In this document: one piece after another, positions 34,626 through 43,195 of the stretch
Layout: every line of letters begins with the position of its first letter
How positions within the stretch are numbered: position 1 is the first letter of the stretch
Virus record (IMG/VR): IMGVR_UViG_3300025664_000001
Coordinates: 1 to 64,000 of that record
Source: a virus
Strand: one strand, 5' to 3'
DNA: 64,000 nt
The notes under the pieces: generated by a model
What the model was told of the DNA's origin: nothing
Databases searched by the model: none
What the model saw: the letters and a program-made list of their open reading frames with translations, nothing else
Program-made: the position numbers and the translations under genes

Positions 34626-35255
34626 TTAAATCCTTTCGATTGCGGGCGCGGCGGTTATCATCGCGCCTTCTAGGTAGCGGGCGGGGACTTTGAAGTAGCA
34701 CCCTTCCGAGTAGAACCGGACCTTGCGCCCCGGCCCCTTGTAGATGGTGAAGGTGTCCCGTTCGCCGGCCGCGCCGTAGTTGAGCTTCTTGGCGAGCTTG
34801 AGGGTATCGCCGGCTCGTAGTCCCCGCTTCTTGGCCTTCAGATCGGCCGCCGCGATGGACCCGATCCGGTAGTCAGTGGCCGACCGAAGTCCGCTCCACT
34901 CGTTCTCGGGAATGCCGGGAGGCACGGGCTTCAACTTGCTCGCCGCGGCGATGATCGACTTCGGCGCCGGGCAACCGTATGGTCCCATGGTCTCGTACAT
35001 GTCCTTCCAGCCGAAGGTGAAACCATCCTTGGCCTTCGGGCTGCTCTTGATCGCGATGACCGCGATTCCGCGGAACGTTCCGTCGGCGTCCACTTCGTAG
35101 ATCGAAGCATCGTACGGAGTGGCGACGTACTTGATCACGAGGAACACCGCCTCTCGCGTCGCACTCTCTGCGACGATGTTGAGCGAGCGGTACTCGTTCT
35201 TGATCACAGCGAGCGCCTTAACGCCCGGTTCCTTGTGTGTGAAAGTCCAGCCCAT
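34626..35255 (-). CDS. Conserved phage protein starting MGWTFTH, function unknown
   Basis: 209 residues. MGWTFTHKEPGVKAL, GFTFGWKDMYETMGPYGCPAP and the beta-rich C-terminal half are typical of a phage/plasmid family of unknown function that I recall from other genomes. CAGGAG precedes ATG 35255. It overlaps the upstream gene by no more than a few codons. Confidence 0.7.
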   Translation of the reverse strand: MGWTFTHKEPGVKALAVIKNEYRSLNIVAESATREAVFLVIKYVATPYDASIYEVDADGTFRGIAVIAIKSSPKAKDGFTFGWKDMYETMGPYGCPAPKSIIAAASKLKPVPPGIPENEWSGLRSATDYRIGSIAAADLKAKKRGLRAGDTLKLAKKLNYGAAGERDTFTIYKGPGRKVRFYSEGCYFKVPARYLEGAMITAAPAIERI

Positions 35256-35269
35256 CTGATTTTCTCCTG

Positions 35270-35611
35270 TTAGTCGGTGTAAGACCAAGCGCGCTTTACG
35301 AAGGCGCCGAGTCCGGCGTCGTCCAGCACCTTACGGAAGGCTCGGAATGCGTCTTCCGTAATGTCGGCGTTTTGAGACCTGATGCCCTCGGGGACCGGAA
35401 GCCGGACGAAGCCTTCGTGGTGGCCGACGATGCCGGCGGACACTGCCGCGGCAAAGAAAGCCTTGGCGCCTTTGACGCCGCCCTTGCGAAGCTCCAGCAT
35501 GTAGCCGCCGCATGACCCGGCGTCAACGCGACCGTCGGCGATCCACCTAGCGAGCGCGGCCTTGTTGCTGGCCTCGATGGCGCGAGCGATGATGATGTGG
35601 AAGCCTTCCAT
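35270..35611 (-). CDS. Hypothetical protein
   Basis: 113 residues, Ala/Gly-rich helices (AIEASNKAALARWIADG). No family recognised. Upstream sequence has GGAGAAAATC before ATG 35611, the same leader as its neighbours. Confidence 0.6.
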   Translation of the reverse strand: MEGFHIIIARAIEASNKAALARWIADGRVDAGSCGGYMLELRKGGVKGAKAFFAAAVSAGIVGHHEGFVRLPVPEGIRSQNADITEDAFRAFRKVLDDAGLGAFVKRAWSYTD

Positions 35612-35620
35612 GATTTTCTC

Positions 35621-35806
35621 CTAGCCGAATTCGGCGGTTGAGTGAGAGACCGTCACGCCGTCCTTTTCGCAGAGCACGACGGACACGAGATAAGCCTTCT
35701 TGGCACTGACGCCGAGCTTGGCGACTGCCAGCTTCCAAGCCTCATGCGTGGACGAGGCGTAGACCTCGGTCTCACGTCCTGAGTAAAAAGCCTTGTAGCC
35801 GTTCAT
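35621..35806 (-). CDS. Small hypothetical protein
   Basis: 61 residues (MNGYKAFYSGRETEVYASSTHEAWK...), alpha/beta, resembling small phage proteins that start with a Tyr-Lys-Ala-Phe strand. CAGGAGAAACCCC gives a strong ribosome site. CGTTTACAC lies 36 bp upstream. Confidence 0.65.
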   Translation of the reverse strand: MNGYKAFYSGRETEVYASSTHEAWKLAVAKLGVSAKKAYLVSVVLCEKDGVTVSHSTAEFG

Positions 35807-35894
35807 GGGGTTTCTCCTGTCTAACACCTAGAACATAAGGCCGTTTACACGTCGCCGCCATTGCCATGTTCAAAGGTGGTTAATCCTTTCCGAG

Positions 35895-35938
35895 CCCGGG
35901 GTCTAGGCCCCGGGTCTCGCCAGCGGTGCCGCCGCTGG
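35895..35938 (-). terminator. Two GC-rich hairpins downstream of the 35952-36146 gene
   Basis: CCCGGGG (35895-35901)/CCCCGGG (35908-35914) and CCAGCGG (35920-35926)/CCGCTGG (35932-35938). Perfect stems but no T-run on either strand. May act as a weak terminator or transcript stabiliser. Confidence 0.4.
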
Positions 35939-35951
35939 GCGGGCCGCGGCT

Positions 35952-36146
35952 CTAGCCGCCGGCATTCCGTATCGCCCTCTTCGCGGTCTCGCGGGGCGAA
36001 AAGCCGTCTTCGTAATCGTTGTCGAAGAGGAAGTCGTCCAGATCGGCAGTGCTCAACCCGGTCAACTTGACCACTTCAGCCTCGACCTTGGCGAGCCAAG
36101 CCCCGTACTTGAAGCCGGGTTCGCGAGCTAGGTTGGAAAGGGGCAT
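35952..36146 (-). CDS. Small acidic protein (KYGAWLAKVEA family)
   Basis: 64 residues. GAWLAKVEAEVVKLTGLSTADLDDF...YEDGFSPRETAKRAI matches a small phage/bacterial family I recall (DUF5419-like) with no known function. First gene of the minus island; the 36147-36359 gap holds its leader and that of the divergent protease gene. Confidence 0.65.
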   Translation of the reverse strand: MPLSNLAREPGFKYGAWLAKVEAEVVKLTGLSTADLDDFLFDNDYEDGFSPRETAKRAIRNAGG

Positions 36147-36323
36147 TTGAGGGGACTCCGTTTAATTAAGGGGTAGAACCGACTTGGGGAAAGTGCAGGG
36201 AATGTCTCTATCTGCTCGACTCGGACTTCCTTTCGACCTTCTCTCTACACTCAACATGGCCCCTCCCGGCCTCAGATGCAAAGACTATGTTTACACGTGC
36301 TTAACAGAAAGTTGCAGTTTTAC

Positions 36324-36349
36324 CGCCGGTTGCACTTGCCGGCGTGCAA
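36324..36349 (+). promoter_or_regulatory. Overlapping inverted repeats before the protease gene
   Basis: CGCCGG (36324-36329)/CCGGCG (36339-36344) and TTGCAC (36330-36335)/GTGCAA (36344-36349) overlap, so only one can pair at a time. They lie 11-36 bases before ATG 36360, where no ribosome site is evident. GTTTACAC is at 36289. Confidence 0.4.
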
Positions 36350-36359
36350 TCCTGTCAGC

Positions 36360-36776
36360 ATGACGACTGAGAAGTTTTCCCAGTTCTTCAAGGTTGACTC
36401 TGTTGACGAGCAGCTTGGCATCGTTTTCGGATGGGCCATGATCTGCACCGAAGACGGCAAGCCGTACTTCGATCTTCAGGACGACCACATACCCGAGCAC
36501 TCCATGACGAAGGCCCTCGCCGACTTCATGGAAAACCTCCGGGTGGCGAAGGACATGCATATCCCCGGCGACGCCGGGAAGCTTCCGGGAAGCATCGTCT
36601 TCGGGTTTCCGCTTACTACGGATATCGCGAAGAGCATGGGAATTTCGACTCGCAAGACGGGCGCCATCATCGGCATGAAGCCGGGCGACCCCGAAGTGCT
36701 TCGGAAATTTGCGAGCGGTGAGTACACGGGTTTCAGTATAGGCGGCGAACGCCTGCTTGACGAAGAGGCGGACTAG
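36360..36776 (+). CDS. Prohead protease, XkdF-like
   Basis: 138 residues. DEQLGIVFGWAMICTEDGKPYFDLQDDHIPEH, a later PGSIVFGFPL, and GEYTGFSIGGERL match the XkdF/S78-type phage protease family. It would cut scaffold and capsid proteins during maturation. Short for the family because the C-terminal part lies in the next gene, which begins with the matching LDEISAVDNPAQEGA motif. Confidence 0.75.
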   Translation: MTTEKFSQFFKVDSVDEQLGIVFGWAMICTEDGKPYFDLQDDHIPEHSMTKALADFMENLRVAKDMHIPGDAGKLPGSIVFGFPLTTDIAKSMGISTRKTGAIIGMKPGDPEVLRKFASGEYTGFSIGGERLLDEEAD

Positions 36777-36777
36777 A

Positions 36778-37977
36778 ATGTCCCGCACGATCATGCGTGC
36801 CATCAAGCTCGACGAAATTAGCGCGGTGGACAACCCCGCGCAGGAAGGCGCGCGTGCGACGATTGTCAAGCGCGCCCCTCCGATCAAGAAAGACGCGCAG
36901 ACGAAGACGCAAGACGGAGAGGAATTTCCGAAAGGGGATTTCGCCTATACCCCGGACTCGACGGACCCGAGCACTTGGAAGCTTCGGACCACGTCCACTC
37001 CGGGAGGCAGTCCGGACGCTGATATCGTAGGCGCGGCGGCAGCGGCACTCTCGCCCGGTGGCTTTCGTGGCCAGAAGGTACAGATTCCCGAAGCTGATCG
37101 CCCCGGTGTCGTGGCCAAAGTGCGGGCCGCGTGGATCAAATCCAACCCGGACAAAACCGAATCTGACATGCCGACTTCGCTCACGAAGTCCGGCGACGAA
37201 CAGGAGAGTACCATGCCGATCAATGCCAACGAGAAGCCGGAAGATGCCATCAAGCGTCTTGACGGTGAAGTAAAGGCCGCCGCCGAGAAGGCCGCGACCG
37301 CCGAGAAGAACGCCAAAGAGCAGGCGACCGTCGCCAAGCTCAACGACGTTGCGAAGAAAGCTTTCGGCGACATGACCACTCAAGAGAAGGTGGCGTTCCA
37401 TAACGCATCTTCCGAGGATCAAGAGGCCATGCTCGCCAAGGCCGTCGCCAAGTCCAGCGATGCCAACCCGGTCATCTACAAGGCCGTTGATGGCGTCGAG
37501 TACCGCAAGAACGATGACCCGCGCATGGTCGCGCTGGCCAAGCGTGCGGACGAGTCGGACAAGGCTTCCCGCGAGAGCGTCGAGAAGGCCGCGAACGCGG
37601 ACTTCGCAAAGCGCGCTGGCACCGAACTCGCCAACCTCCCCGGCGACGAAGTCGTGAAGGTTGCAGTCCTGAAGGCCGTCGAAGGCATCAAGGACGAAGC
37701 CGCCAAGAAGGGCGCGCTCGCGCTGCTCAAGGCCGGCAACACCGCCATGAAGGGCGCGTTCGTCCGTAAGGGCGCTGGCGTCGATAAGGCCGGCGAGACT
37801 GCCGACGAGTCGACTCAGGATGGCGCCGAAGCCAAGATCGACACTCTGGCCAAGGCCATTGTCGAGAAGAGCGCCGGCAAGACCAGCTACGCCGCTGCGT
37901 ACACGAAGGTTCTCGAAGAGAACCCCGACCTGTACGAAATCGCCACGGGTGGCGATGCAAACGAAGACAGCGAGTAG
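36778..37977 (+). CDS. Scaffold-like protein with protease-tail motif
   Basis: 399 residues. The start (AIKLDEISAVDNPAQEGA) resembles the C-terminal segment of XkdF-type proteases; a region of about residues 45-120 has SPGGFRGQKVQIPE, and the rest is a charged coiled coil (VKAAAEKAATAEKNAKEQATVAKL), as in capsid scaffolds. It probably organises capsid assembly and is cleaved or expelled. Two bases separate it from the protease gene. Confidence 0.65.
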   Translation: MSRTIMRAIKLDEISAVDNPAQEGARATIVKRAPPIKKDAQTKTQDGEEFPKGDFAYTPDSTDPSTWKLRTTSTPGGSPDADIVGAAAAALSPGGFRGQKVQIPEADRPGVVAKVRAAWIKSNPDKTESDMPTSLTKSGDEQESTMPINANEKPEDAIKRLDGEVKAAAEKAATAEKNAKEQATVAKLNDVAKKAFGDMTTQEKVAFHNASSEDQEAMLAKAVAKSSDANPVIYKAVDGVEYRKNDDPRMVALAKRADESDKASRESVEKAANADFAKRAGTELANLPGDEVVKVAVLKAVEGIKDEAAKKGALALLKAGNTAMKGAFVRKGAGVDKAGETADESTQDGAEAKIDTLAKAIVEKSAGKTSYAAAYTKVLEENPDLYEIATGGDANEDSE

Positions 37978-37993
37978 TCGTCACTGAAGATTT

Positions 37994-38018
37994 CCCCGCG
38001 CCTTCGGGCGCGGGGCTC
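37994..38018 (+). terminator. Hairpin terminator-like element before the decoration gene
   Basis: CCCCGCGCC-TTCG-GGCGCGGGG, a nine-bp perfect stem capped by a stable UUCG-type tetraloop, followed by CTCTGC rather than a T-run. May reduce transcription or protect the capsid transcript. Confidence 0.5.
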
Positions 38019-38110
38019 TGCACTACCGGGCAATTCGGCACGAGGGATTCCTTCTCTCCGCCCGGGGCCACGGGTAAAAGAACAAGAACCACGGTCTCAG
38101 GAGAAAACCC

Positions 38111-38494
38111 ATGAGCCTCGAACAGAATCTCACGAACGTTTCCATCCTCGCGGGTGAAGACCTGTCTGCCGGGCAGTACCTCGGCGTGGCTGTTGCCACT
38201 GACAACACTGGCGTCAAGCGCGTTGCGACGCTGGGTGCTCAGGGCGTTGGCATTCTCCAGAATGCTCCCGTCTCTGGCCAGCCGGCTTCCGTCGGCATTG
38301 TCGGCATCTCGAAAGCTATCGTTGGCGTGGGCGACGTTGCCTCTGCCGGCCTGAAGCTTCAGTTCGATGCCGCCGGCAAGGTCATCGCTTGGGCCACTGC
38401 CGGTCACTATGCTTGTGGCGTCTCGCTTGATGCGGGCGTTGCGGGTGTCGTGATCCGCGTGTTGCTCGGCTCGGCCCCGGCTCAGGCGACCTAG
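38111..38494 (+). CDS. Capsid decoration-like protein
   Basis: 127 residues of regular beta strands (SILAGEDLSAGQYLGVAVAT, GVGILQNAPVSGQPASVGIVG, KAIVGVGDVASAGLKLQFD), the pattern of DUF2190-type head decoration proteins. Lies directly before the major capsid gene. AGGAGAAAACCC is a strong ribosome site. Confidence 0.75.
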   Translation: MSLEQNLTNVSILAGEDLSAGQYLGVAVATDNTGVKRVATLGAQGVGILQNAPVSGQPASVGIVGISKAIVGVGDVASAGLKLQFDAAGKVIAWATAGHYACGVSLDAGVAGVVIRVLLGSAPAQAT

Positions 38495-38546
38495 TCGTCC
38501 AGAGCAAGCCACAAGAACAAGAACAAGAAGAGAAGGAATCTTCACC

Positions 38547-39572
38547 ATGGTTTCCCGCATGAAAAAGGGTCGCTTCTACAAGAGCAACCCGACTCAGGGC
38601 GACGTTCACGTCAATGCCCCGCTTACGAACATCTCCATCGCGTTCCTTCAGAGCGCGTCGGCGTTCGTAGCCGATCAGGTGTTCCCGAACATTCCGGTTT
38701 CGTTCCAGAGCGACCGCTACTACACCTACGACCGCGGCTACTTCAACCGCGACGAGATGGCGAAGCGCGCCGAAGGCACGGAGTCCGCAGGTTCGGGCTA
38801 CAAGATCGACAATACCCCGACCTACTTCGCCGACGTGTGGGCGTTCCATCACGACATTTCGGACCAGCGCCGCGCGAACAGCGATACGGTGCTTCAGCCC
38901 GACATGGAAGCGACGAACCTCGTCACCGGCAAGGCGCTTCTCAAGCGTGAGAAGACTTGGGTCGCGAACTACTTCGTGGCCGGCAAGTGGACCGCCGACT
39001 ACACTGGCGTTGCTTCTGCCGAAGATAACGTCACGACCTTCCGTCAGTGGAACGATGCCAACTCGACGCCCATCGAAGACCTTCGCGCTGCAAAGACGAA
39101 CGTCCTCGAACTGACCGGCTTCGAGCCGAACACTCTGGTCATCGGCCAGCGCGTGTTCGACAAGCTGATCGACCACCCGGACATTGTGGACCGTGTCAAG
39201 TACGGCCAGACCGCTCCCGGCCCGGCCATGATTGACGTGGCCGAACTCGTCGCCCTGTTCAAGATTCCCCGCATCTTCGTGATGAAGGCAATCGAGAATA
39301 CGGCAGCGGAAGGCGCGTCCAACGTCCACTCGTTCATCGGTGGCAAGAAGGCGTTCCTCTGCTACGCAGCCCCGGCTCCCGGTCTCCAGACCCCGACCGC
39401 CGGCTACACGTTCTCGTGGACCGGAATGTTCGGCGCCGCGAACAACGGCCAGCGTATCAAGCGCTTCCGTCTGGAGCGCATCGCGTCCGACCGCGTCGAA
39501 ATCGAGATGGCGTACGTCCAGTCGCTTATCTCGGCCGACCTTGGCGCGTTCTGGGATACCATCGTCGCGTAA
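38547..39572 (+). CDS. Major capsid protein
   Basis: 341 residues. VHVNAPLTNISIAFLQSASAF, VADQVFPNIPV and YYTYDRGYF are typical of HK97-fold coat proteins, and position and length agree. It builds the icosahedral shell. The A/G-rich leader (ACAAGAACAAGAAC, GAGAAGGAATC) suits very high translation. A second in-frame ATG lies at 38559. Confidence 0.9.
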   Translation: MVSRMKKGRFYKSNPTQGDVHVNAPLTNISIAFLQSASAFVADQVFPNIPVSFQSDRYYTYDRGYFNRDEMAKRAEGTESAGSGYKIDNTPTYFADVWAFHHDISDQRRANSDTVLQPDMEATNLVTGKALLKREKTWVANYFVAGKWTADYTGVASAEDNVTTFRQWNDANSTPIEDLRAAKTNVLELTGFEPNTLVIGQRVFDKLIDHPDIVDRVKYGQTAPGPAMIDVAELVALFKIPRIFVMKAIENTAAEGASNVHSFIGGKKAFLCYAAPAPGLQTPTAGYTFSWTGMFGAANNGQRIKRFRLERIASDRVEIEMAYVQSLISADLGAFWDTIVA

Positions 39573-39593
39573 GAACGACGAGGCTACAAGAAC

Positions 39594-39626
39594 TCCCCGC
39601 TCCCTTACGAGGGGGCGGGGCTCTTT
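39594..39626 (+). terminator. Terminator after the major capsid gene
   Basis: CCCCGCTCCC, a six-base loop TTACGA, then GGGGGCGGGG (one offset), followed by CTCTTTTC. A partial terminator here would make capsid mRNA exceed tail mRNA. Confidence 0.65.
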
Positions 39627-39666
39627 TCGACCACGCTGAATGATTTTCGACCCGGGAGTAAATCAC

Positions 39667-39939
39667 ATGGCGAAAGTTCGCCCGCCCTTCACCCTCGCAG
39701 ACCGCTACTTGGTTCTGCGCCCGTTCACCTACGACGCGATTCCGTTCGTGTCGGGTGACGCCTTCGTCCCCAAGATCGTCGGATGCACCGAAGAGAAGCT
39801 GCGCAAGCTCTACGAGAAGCGCAACCTTCAACTCGTTTCCGGCATGGCGGACAAGTACACTTTCTCCAGCCGCATCAAGGCGCTGCTCGGAGACAACGGT
39901 ACTCCGGTCGCTGCAACGCCGGAGCACGCCGCGGCCTAG
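39667..39939 (+). CDS. Small head-tail region protein
   Basis: 90 residues (MAKVRPPFTLADRYLVLRPF...), basic then helical. Placed between capsid and neck genes; no family recognised. GGGAG precedes ATG 39667. Confidence 0.6.
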   Translation: MAKVRPPFTLADRYLVLRPFTYDAIPFVSGDAFVPKIVGCTEEKLRKLYEKRNLQLVSGMADKYTFSSRIKALLGDNGTPVAATPEHAAA

Positions 39940-39941
39940 CC

Positions 39942-40334
39942 GTGAGCGAGAACACTGACGCAGCGGCGCTCACCATCAAGGTGCTCGCCGACTGGAGCAC
40001 TCGCCAAGTGGCGGGGCTGATGTTGAACATTACGAGCGAGCTTATCCACACGACCCCGATTGATACCGGGTGGGCTCGTTCGAACTGGGTTCCTTCTATC
40101 GGCGAGCCGTTCCTTGGCGACGTTGGAAAGAAGGGTCCGAACGACGCCGGGCCTCAGAGCGATGGCGAGTCGGCGCTGGCAGGGTACACGAACTTCGCGA
40201 TGGGGGATATCTTCATCACGAACAACGTGCCGTACATTCAGGTGCTCAACGCTGGGCACTCTAAGCAAGCCCCCGCCGGGTTCGTTGAGGCGGCAGTTGA
40301 ACGTGGATTGGCGACGACCGACGGAGTGCAGTAG
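39942..40334 (+). CDS. Tail completion / neck protein, HK97 gp10-like
   Basis: 130 residues. TPIDTGWARSNWVPSIG and VPYIQVLNAGHSKQAPAGFVEAAVE are the hallmark segments of HK97 gp10-like proteins at the head-tail interface. GTG 39942 follows the previous stop by two bases. Confidence 0.8.
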   Translation: MSENTDAAALTIKVLADWSTRQVAGLMLNITSELIHTTPIDTGWARSNWVPSIGEPFLGDVGKKGPNDAGPQSDGESALAGYTNFAMGDIFITNNVPYIQVLNAGHSKQAPAGFVEAAVERGLATTDGVQ

Positions 40335-40745
40335 ATGACTCCGAATCAGGCTCGCGAGATTTTGTACGAGGCTTTTACGTCCGGTTGGAACTCTACGTCG
40401 ATTCCTTTCACGTTCGACGATGAAGAATTCAACCCGCCGGCAAAGACCCCGTGCTGGGTGCGCTTCGTTGTCCGCCACATGCTCGTGACGCAGGACACGC
40501 TCGGGCCGCCCGGTGGACGCAAGTTCGCGGCCAGTGGCCGCATCTACCTTCAGGTGTTTGTCCCGCGGGGCAGTGCCAAGAAGGATTCGGACGCCGCCGT
40601 GCTCACGTTCAAGGGCATCATGGAGGCGAAACAGTTGAGCGGCATCAACACGTTCTCAGCGACCCCGCGAGAACTTGGGGATGACGCAAACGGATGGGAC
40701 CAGACTTCGGTCGAAGTTCCCTTCACCTACTACGACACGAAATAG
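40335..40745 (+). CDS. Tail terminator protein (putative)
   Basis: 136 residues. ASGRIYLQVFVPRGSAKK and the position between the gp10-like and tube genes fit phage tail terminators (DUF4128-like), which cap the tail tube at the correct length. Starts directly after the previous stop. Confidence 0.65.
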   Translation: MTPNQAREILYEAFTSGWNSTSIPFTFDDEEFNPPAKTPCWVRFVVRHMLVTQDTLGPPGGRKFAASGRIYLQVFVPRGSAKKDSDAAVLTFKGIMEAKQLSGINTFSATPRELGDDANGWDQTSVEVPFTYYDTK

Positions 40746-40754
40746 GAGTCCCCC

Positions 40755-42632
40755 ATGGGTCGCGTTCTTACCAACCTCACCGGCTTCGCCTTCGCCGCCG
40801 AATTGACTCCGGGCGTGCTCCCCGCGTCCCCCGTCTGGAAGCGTATCGAGCCGAACTCGATCACGACTTTTGGCGCCGTCATCAAGACCGTCGCCCGCAA
40901 GCCCATCAGCAAGAACCGGCAGAACCGGAAGGGCACCGTCACCGATTTGGACAGCAACGTCGCCTTCGTCGCGGACGCCACGCTCGATCTGATCGGCGAT
41001 TTCTTCCCGAGCTTCTTGTTCTCGAAGGCGCATGGTGGCACCGTCTTGCACCCGTATTCGGCAGTTGCCTCGACCCACAAGTTCAACGTCGTTGACGTTG
41101 ACAGCCCGGCCGTCGATTACATCAAGGTCGGAAGCCTGATGTACGTTCGCGGATTCGTGAACGCCTCGAACAACGGCCTGAAGAGCGTCGCCACCGTCGC
41201 CGCCGCGGTCGCCGCGTCGAAGGTGTTCACCGTCGCCGCCGGCAACGCCAGCGATGGCGACACCGTCAGCATCAACGGCGTCGTCTACCGCTTTGAGTCC
41301 ACGCCGTCGGCGATCAACGATATTCAGATCGGCGGCACCATCATCCTTACGGGCACGCATCTGGCCAAGGCCCTCAACGGCACCGGCCTTGCTGGCACCG
41401 ACTACTTCGCCGGCACCGTCTCGCCGGCCGCCGCCGTTACCGCGACCGACAATGGTGACGGCACTGTCACCGTGACCGCTCGTACCGCGGGCGTAGTTGG
41501 CAATGCCATCATCATTGCCAAGGCTGGCACGAACATTTCGTGGGCCGGCGCCGCGGTGCTGCTCTCGGGCGGTGTGGACTTTTACTTCACCGTCAGCGAG
41601 ACCTTGGTTGACGAAAGCGTTGCTGACTCGCTCAACGCGACGGCAGAGCTTGCCGGCTTCAAGGGCGCCGCGACCGATCTGTCTATCGACTCCTCGGGAA
41701 ACCTCAATTCGCTTGCTCTCGACTTCACCACGTTCGGGATCATCCCGGGCGCCGCGATATTCGTTGGCAACGGCGTCAACGATTCGACTCATAGCTTCGC
41801 GACGGCAGCGGACAACGGCTTCGCGCGCGTTCTCGTGGTCGCTGCGACCAAGCTCACGCTCGACAAGCAACTGGTTCCGTTCACCACGGACGCCGGCACT
41901 GGCAAGACGATCTACCTGCTCTTCGGACGCTTTCTGCGCAACGTGCCGATTGGCGATGCCGACTACTCGGAAATCACCTACCAGTTCGAGGGCACGTTCC
42001 CGAACATCGGGCCGACTCTGGAGACTCAGTACGAGTACGCCATCGGCAACGAGTGCAACAACATCAGCATCGATCTGCCGCTGACGAACAAGGCGACGAT
42101 CACCTACTCGTTCGTCGGCAAGGACGTTGAGACGTTCACCGATTCCCAGAAGACGAACGCCGCGAACGCCCGCGCCCCGGTCGAGACTTCGGCTCTCAGC
42201 ACGACCGCCGATATCGCCCGCTTGCGCGTGACGAAGACCGATGCCACCGGCCTCACCACCGACTTCAAGTCGCTGAAGCTCGATATCAACAACCAAGCGA
42301 CCCCGGAGAAGGTTCTGGGCCAGCTTGGCGGCAAGTACACGAACGTCGGCATCATGGACGTGGGCATCACCGCGTCGCTGATCTTCACCGACCCGGACGT
42401 GATCGCGGCCATCCGTGCGAACACGACCGTCACCATGGACTTCGCCATTCAGAACGCCGACGGCGGCGCCTTCTTCGACATTCCCGCCATGACGCTTGGC
42501 GGCGGTGCGCTCAGCTTCCCGTTGAACCAGTCCGTGCTTCTCGCATCGACTGGCGCTGCTTTCGCCGACCCGACGCTCAACACGTCCATCGGCGTTTCCC
42601 TCTTCCCGTATCTGCCGGCCATTGGTTCGTAA
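40755..42632 (+). CDS. Major tail tube protein with inserted Ig-like domain
   Basis: 625 residues, about twice the usual tube length. N- and C-terminal parts (LTNLTGFAFAAELTPGVLP, TYQFEGTFPNIGPTLETQYEYA) are tube-like. The insert at about 155-275 (DGDTVSINGVVYRF ... VTVTARTAGVVGNAI ... LLSGGV) recurs in the tail-tip protein 46422-47444. GGAGTCCCCC precedes ATG 40755. The insert probably projects from the tail surface. Confidence 0.75.
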   Translation: MGRVLTNLTGFAFAAELTPGVLPASPVWKRIEPNSITTFGAVIKTVARKPISKNRQNRKGTVTDLDSNVAFVADATLDLIGDFFPSFLFSKAHGGTVLHPYSAVASTHKFNVVDVDSPAVDYIKVGSLMYVRGFVNASNNGLKSVATVAAAVAASKVFTVAAGNASDGDTVSINGVVYRFESTPSAINDIQIGGTIILTGTHLAKALNGTGLAGTDYFAGTVSPAAAVTATDNGDGTVTVTARTAGVVGNAIIIAKAGTNISWAGAAVLLSGGVDFYFTVSETLVDESVADSLNATAELAGFKGAATDLSIDSSGNLNSLALDFTTFGIIPGAAIFVGNGVNDSTHSFATAADNGFARVLVVAATKLTLDKQLVPFTTDAGTGKTIYLLFGRFLRNVPIGDADYSEITYQFEGTFPNIGPTLETQYEYAIGNECNNISIDLPLTNKATITYSFVGKDVETFTDSQKTNAANARAPVETSALSTTADIARLRVTKTDATGLTTDFKSLKLDINNQATPEKVLGQLGGKYTNVGIMDVGITASLIFTDPDVIAAIRANTTVTMDFAIQNADGGAFFDIPAMTLGGGALSFPLNQSVLLASTGAAFADPTLNTSIGVSLFPYLPAIGS

Positions 42633-42684
42633 GAAGCCAGCCGGCTTAAGGGAAGTCCAGCGCGCGGACATAGACCGGCGCCGT

Positions 42685-42751
42685 GGTCTCTCGGGTCGAG
42701 GATCACGGCGCCGCGTCGGCGCGTAATCGACCCATCGACCCAAGAGAGACC
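42685..42751 (+). promoter_or_regulatory. Long hairpin sequestering the ribosome site of the chaperone gene
   Basis: GGTCTCTC (42685-42692) pairs with GAGAGACC (42744-42751) and GGGTCG (42693-42698) with CGACCC (42736-42741), a 14-bp stem with a two-base bulge. GAGAG, the only ribosome-site-like sequence before ATG 42758, is inside the stem, so translation is probably held down. Confidence 0.55.
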
Positions 42752-42757
42752 CGACCC

Positions 42758-43195
42758 ATGCCTATCGATTTTTCGAAGATCAAGGCGCTCGAAATCACGG
42801 GCGTTGAGACCGCGGACTTCACCTTCACTGAGTTGTCGTCCGAGCCCAAGCTCACTGTCCGCCCCGCGGCGGAAGCCAACGCCCCCTTCTGGAATGCCGT
42901 CGTCAAGGACTCCAACCGTGCGCTTAAGGGCGTGCAGACGAAGAACGTGACCCCGGCGCTGATGCGCGAAGTGCGCAAGGCGGACATACTGCGCTACTCC
43001 CTCTTCATCGTTGTGGGCTGGGAAAACGTGCAGGATGCCAGTGGGGCCACCGTGCCGTTCTCGCAAGAGAACGTGCTGGAGTTTCTGACGGCGTTGCCCG
43101 ACCGCTACTTCGACCAGCTTCGCCAGTTCGCCGGCAACGCCGACAACTTCGTGCAGCCGGCGCCGGCCGTCGAGGAAGCCCCCCTAAAAAACTAA
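42758..43195 (+). CDS. Tail assembly chaperone, short form
   Basis: 145 residues (MPIDFSKIKALEITGVETADFTF...). Position before the tape measure gene and the slippery site at its end identify it as the gpG-type chaperone that keeps the tape measure soluble during tail assembly. The C-terminus ends ...APLKN at a TAA straight after the shift site. Confidence 0.8.
   Translation: MPIDFSKIKALEITGVETADFTFTELSSEPKLTVRPAAEANAPFWNAVVKDSNRALKGVQTKNVTPALMREVRKADILRYSLFIVVGWENVQDASGATVPFSQENVLEFLTALPDRYFDQLRQFAGNADNFVQPAPAVEEAPLKN

Noticed and set aside
40656-42743. 695-residue minus-strand frame opposite the tail tube gene
   Set aside because: Arg/Gly-rich composition typical of an antisense frame; the plus strand encodes the tail tube protein.
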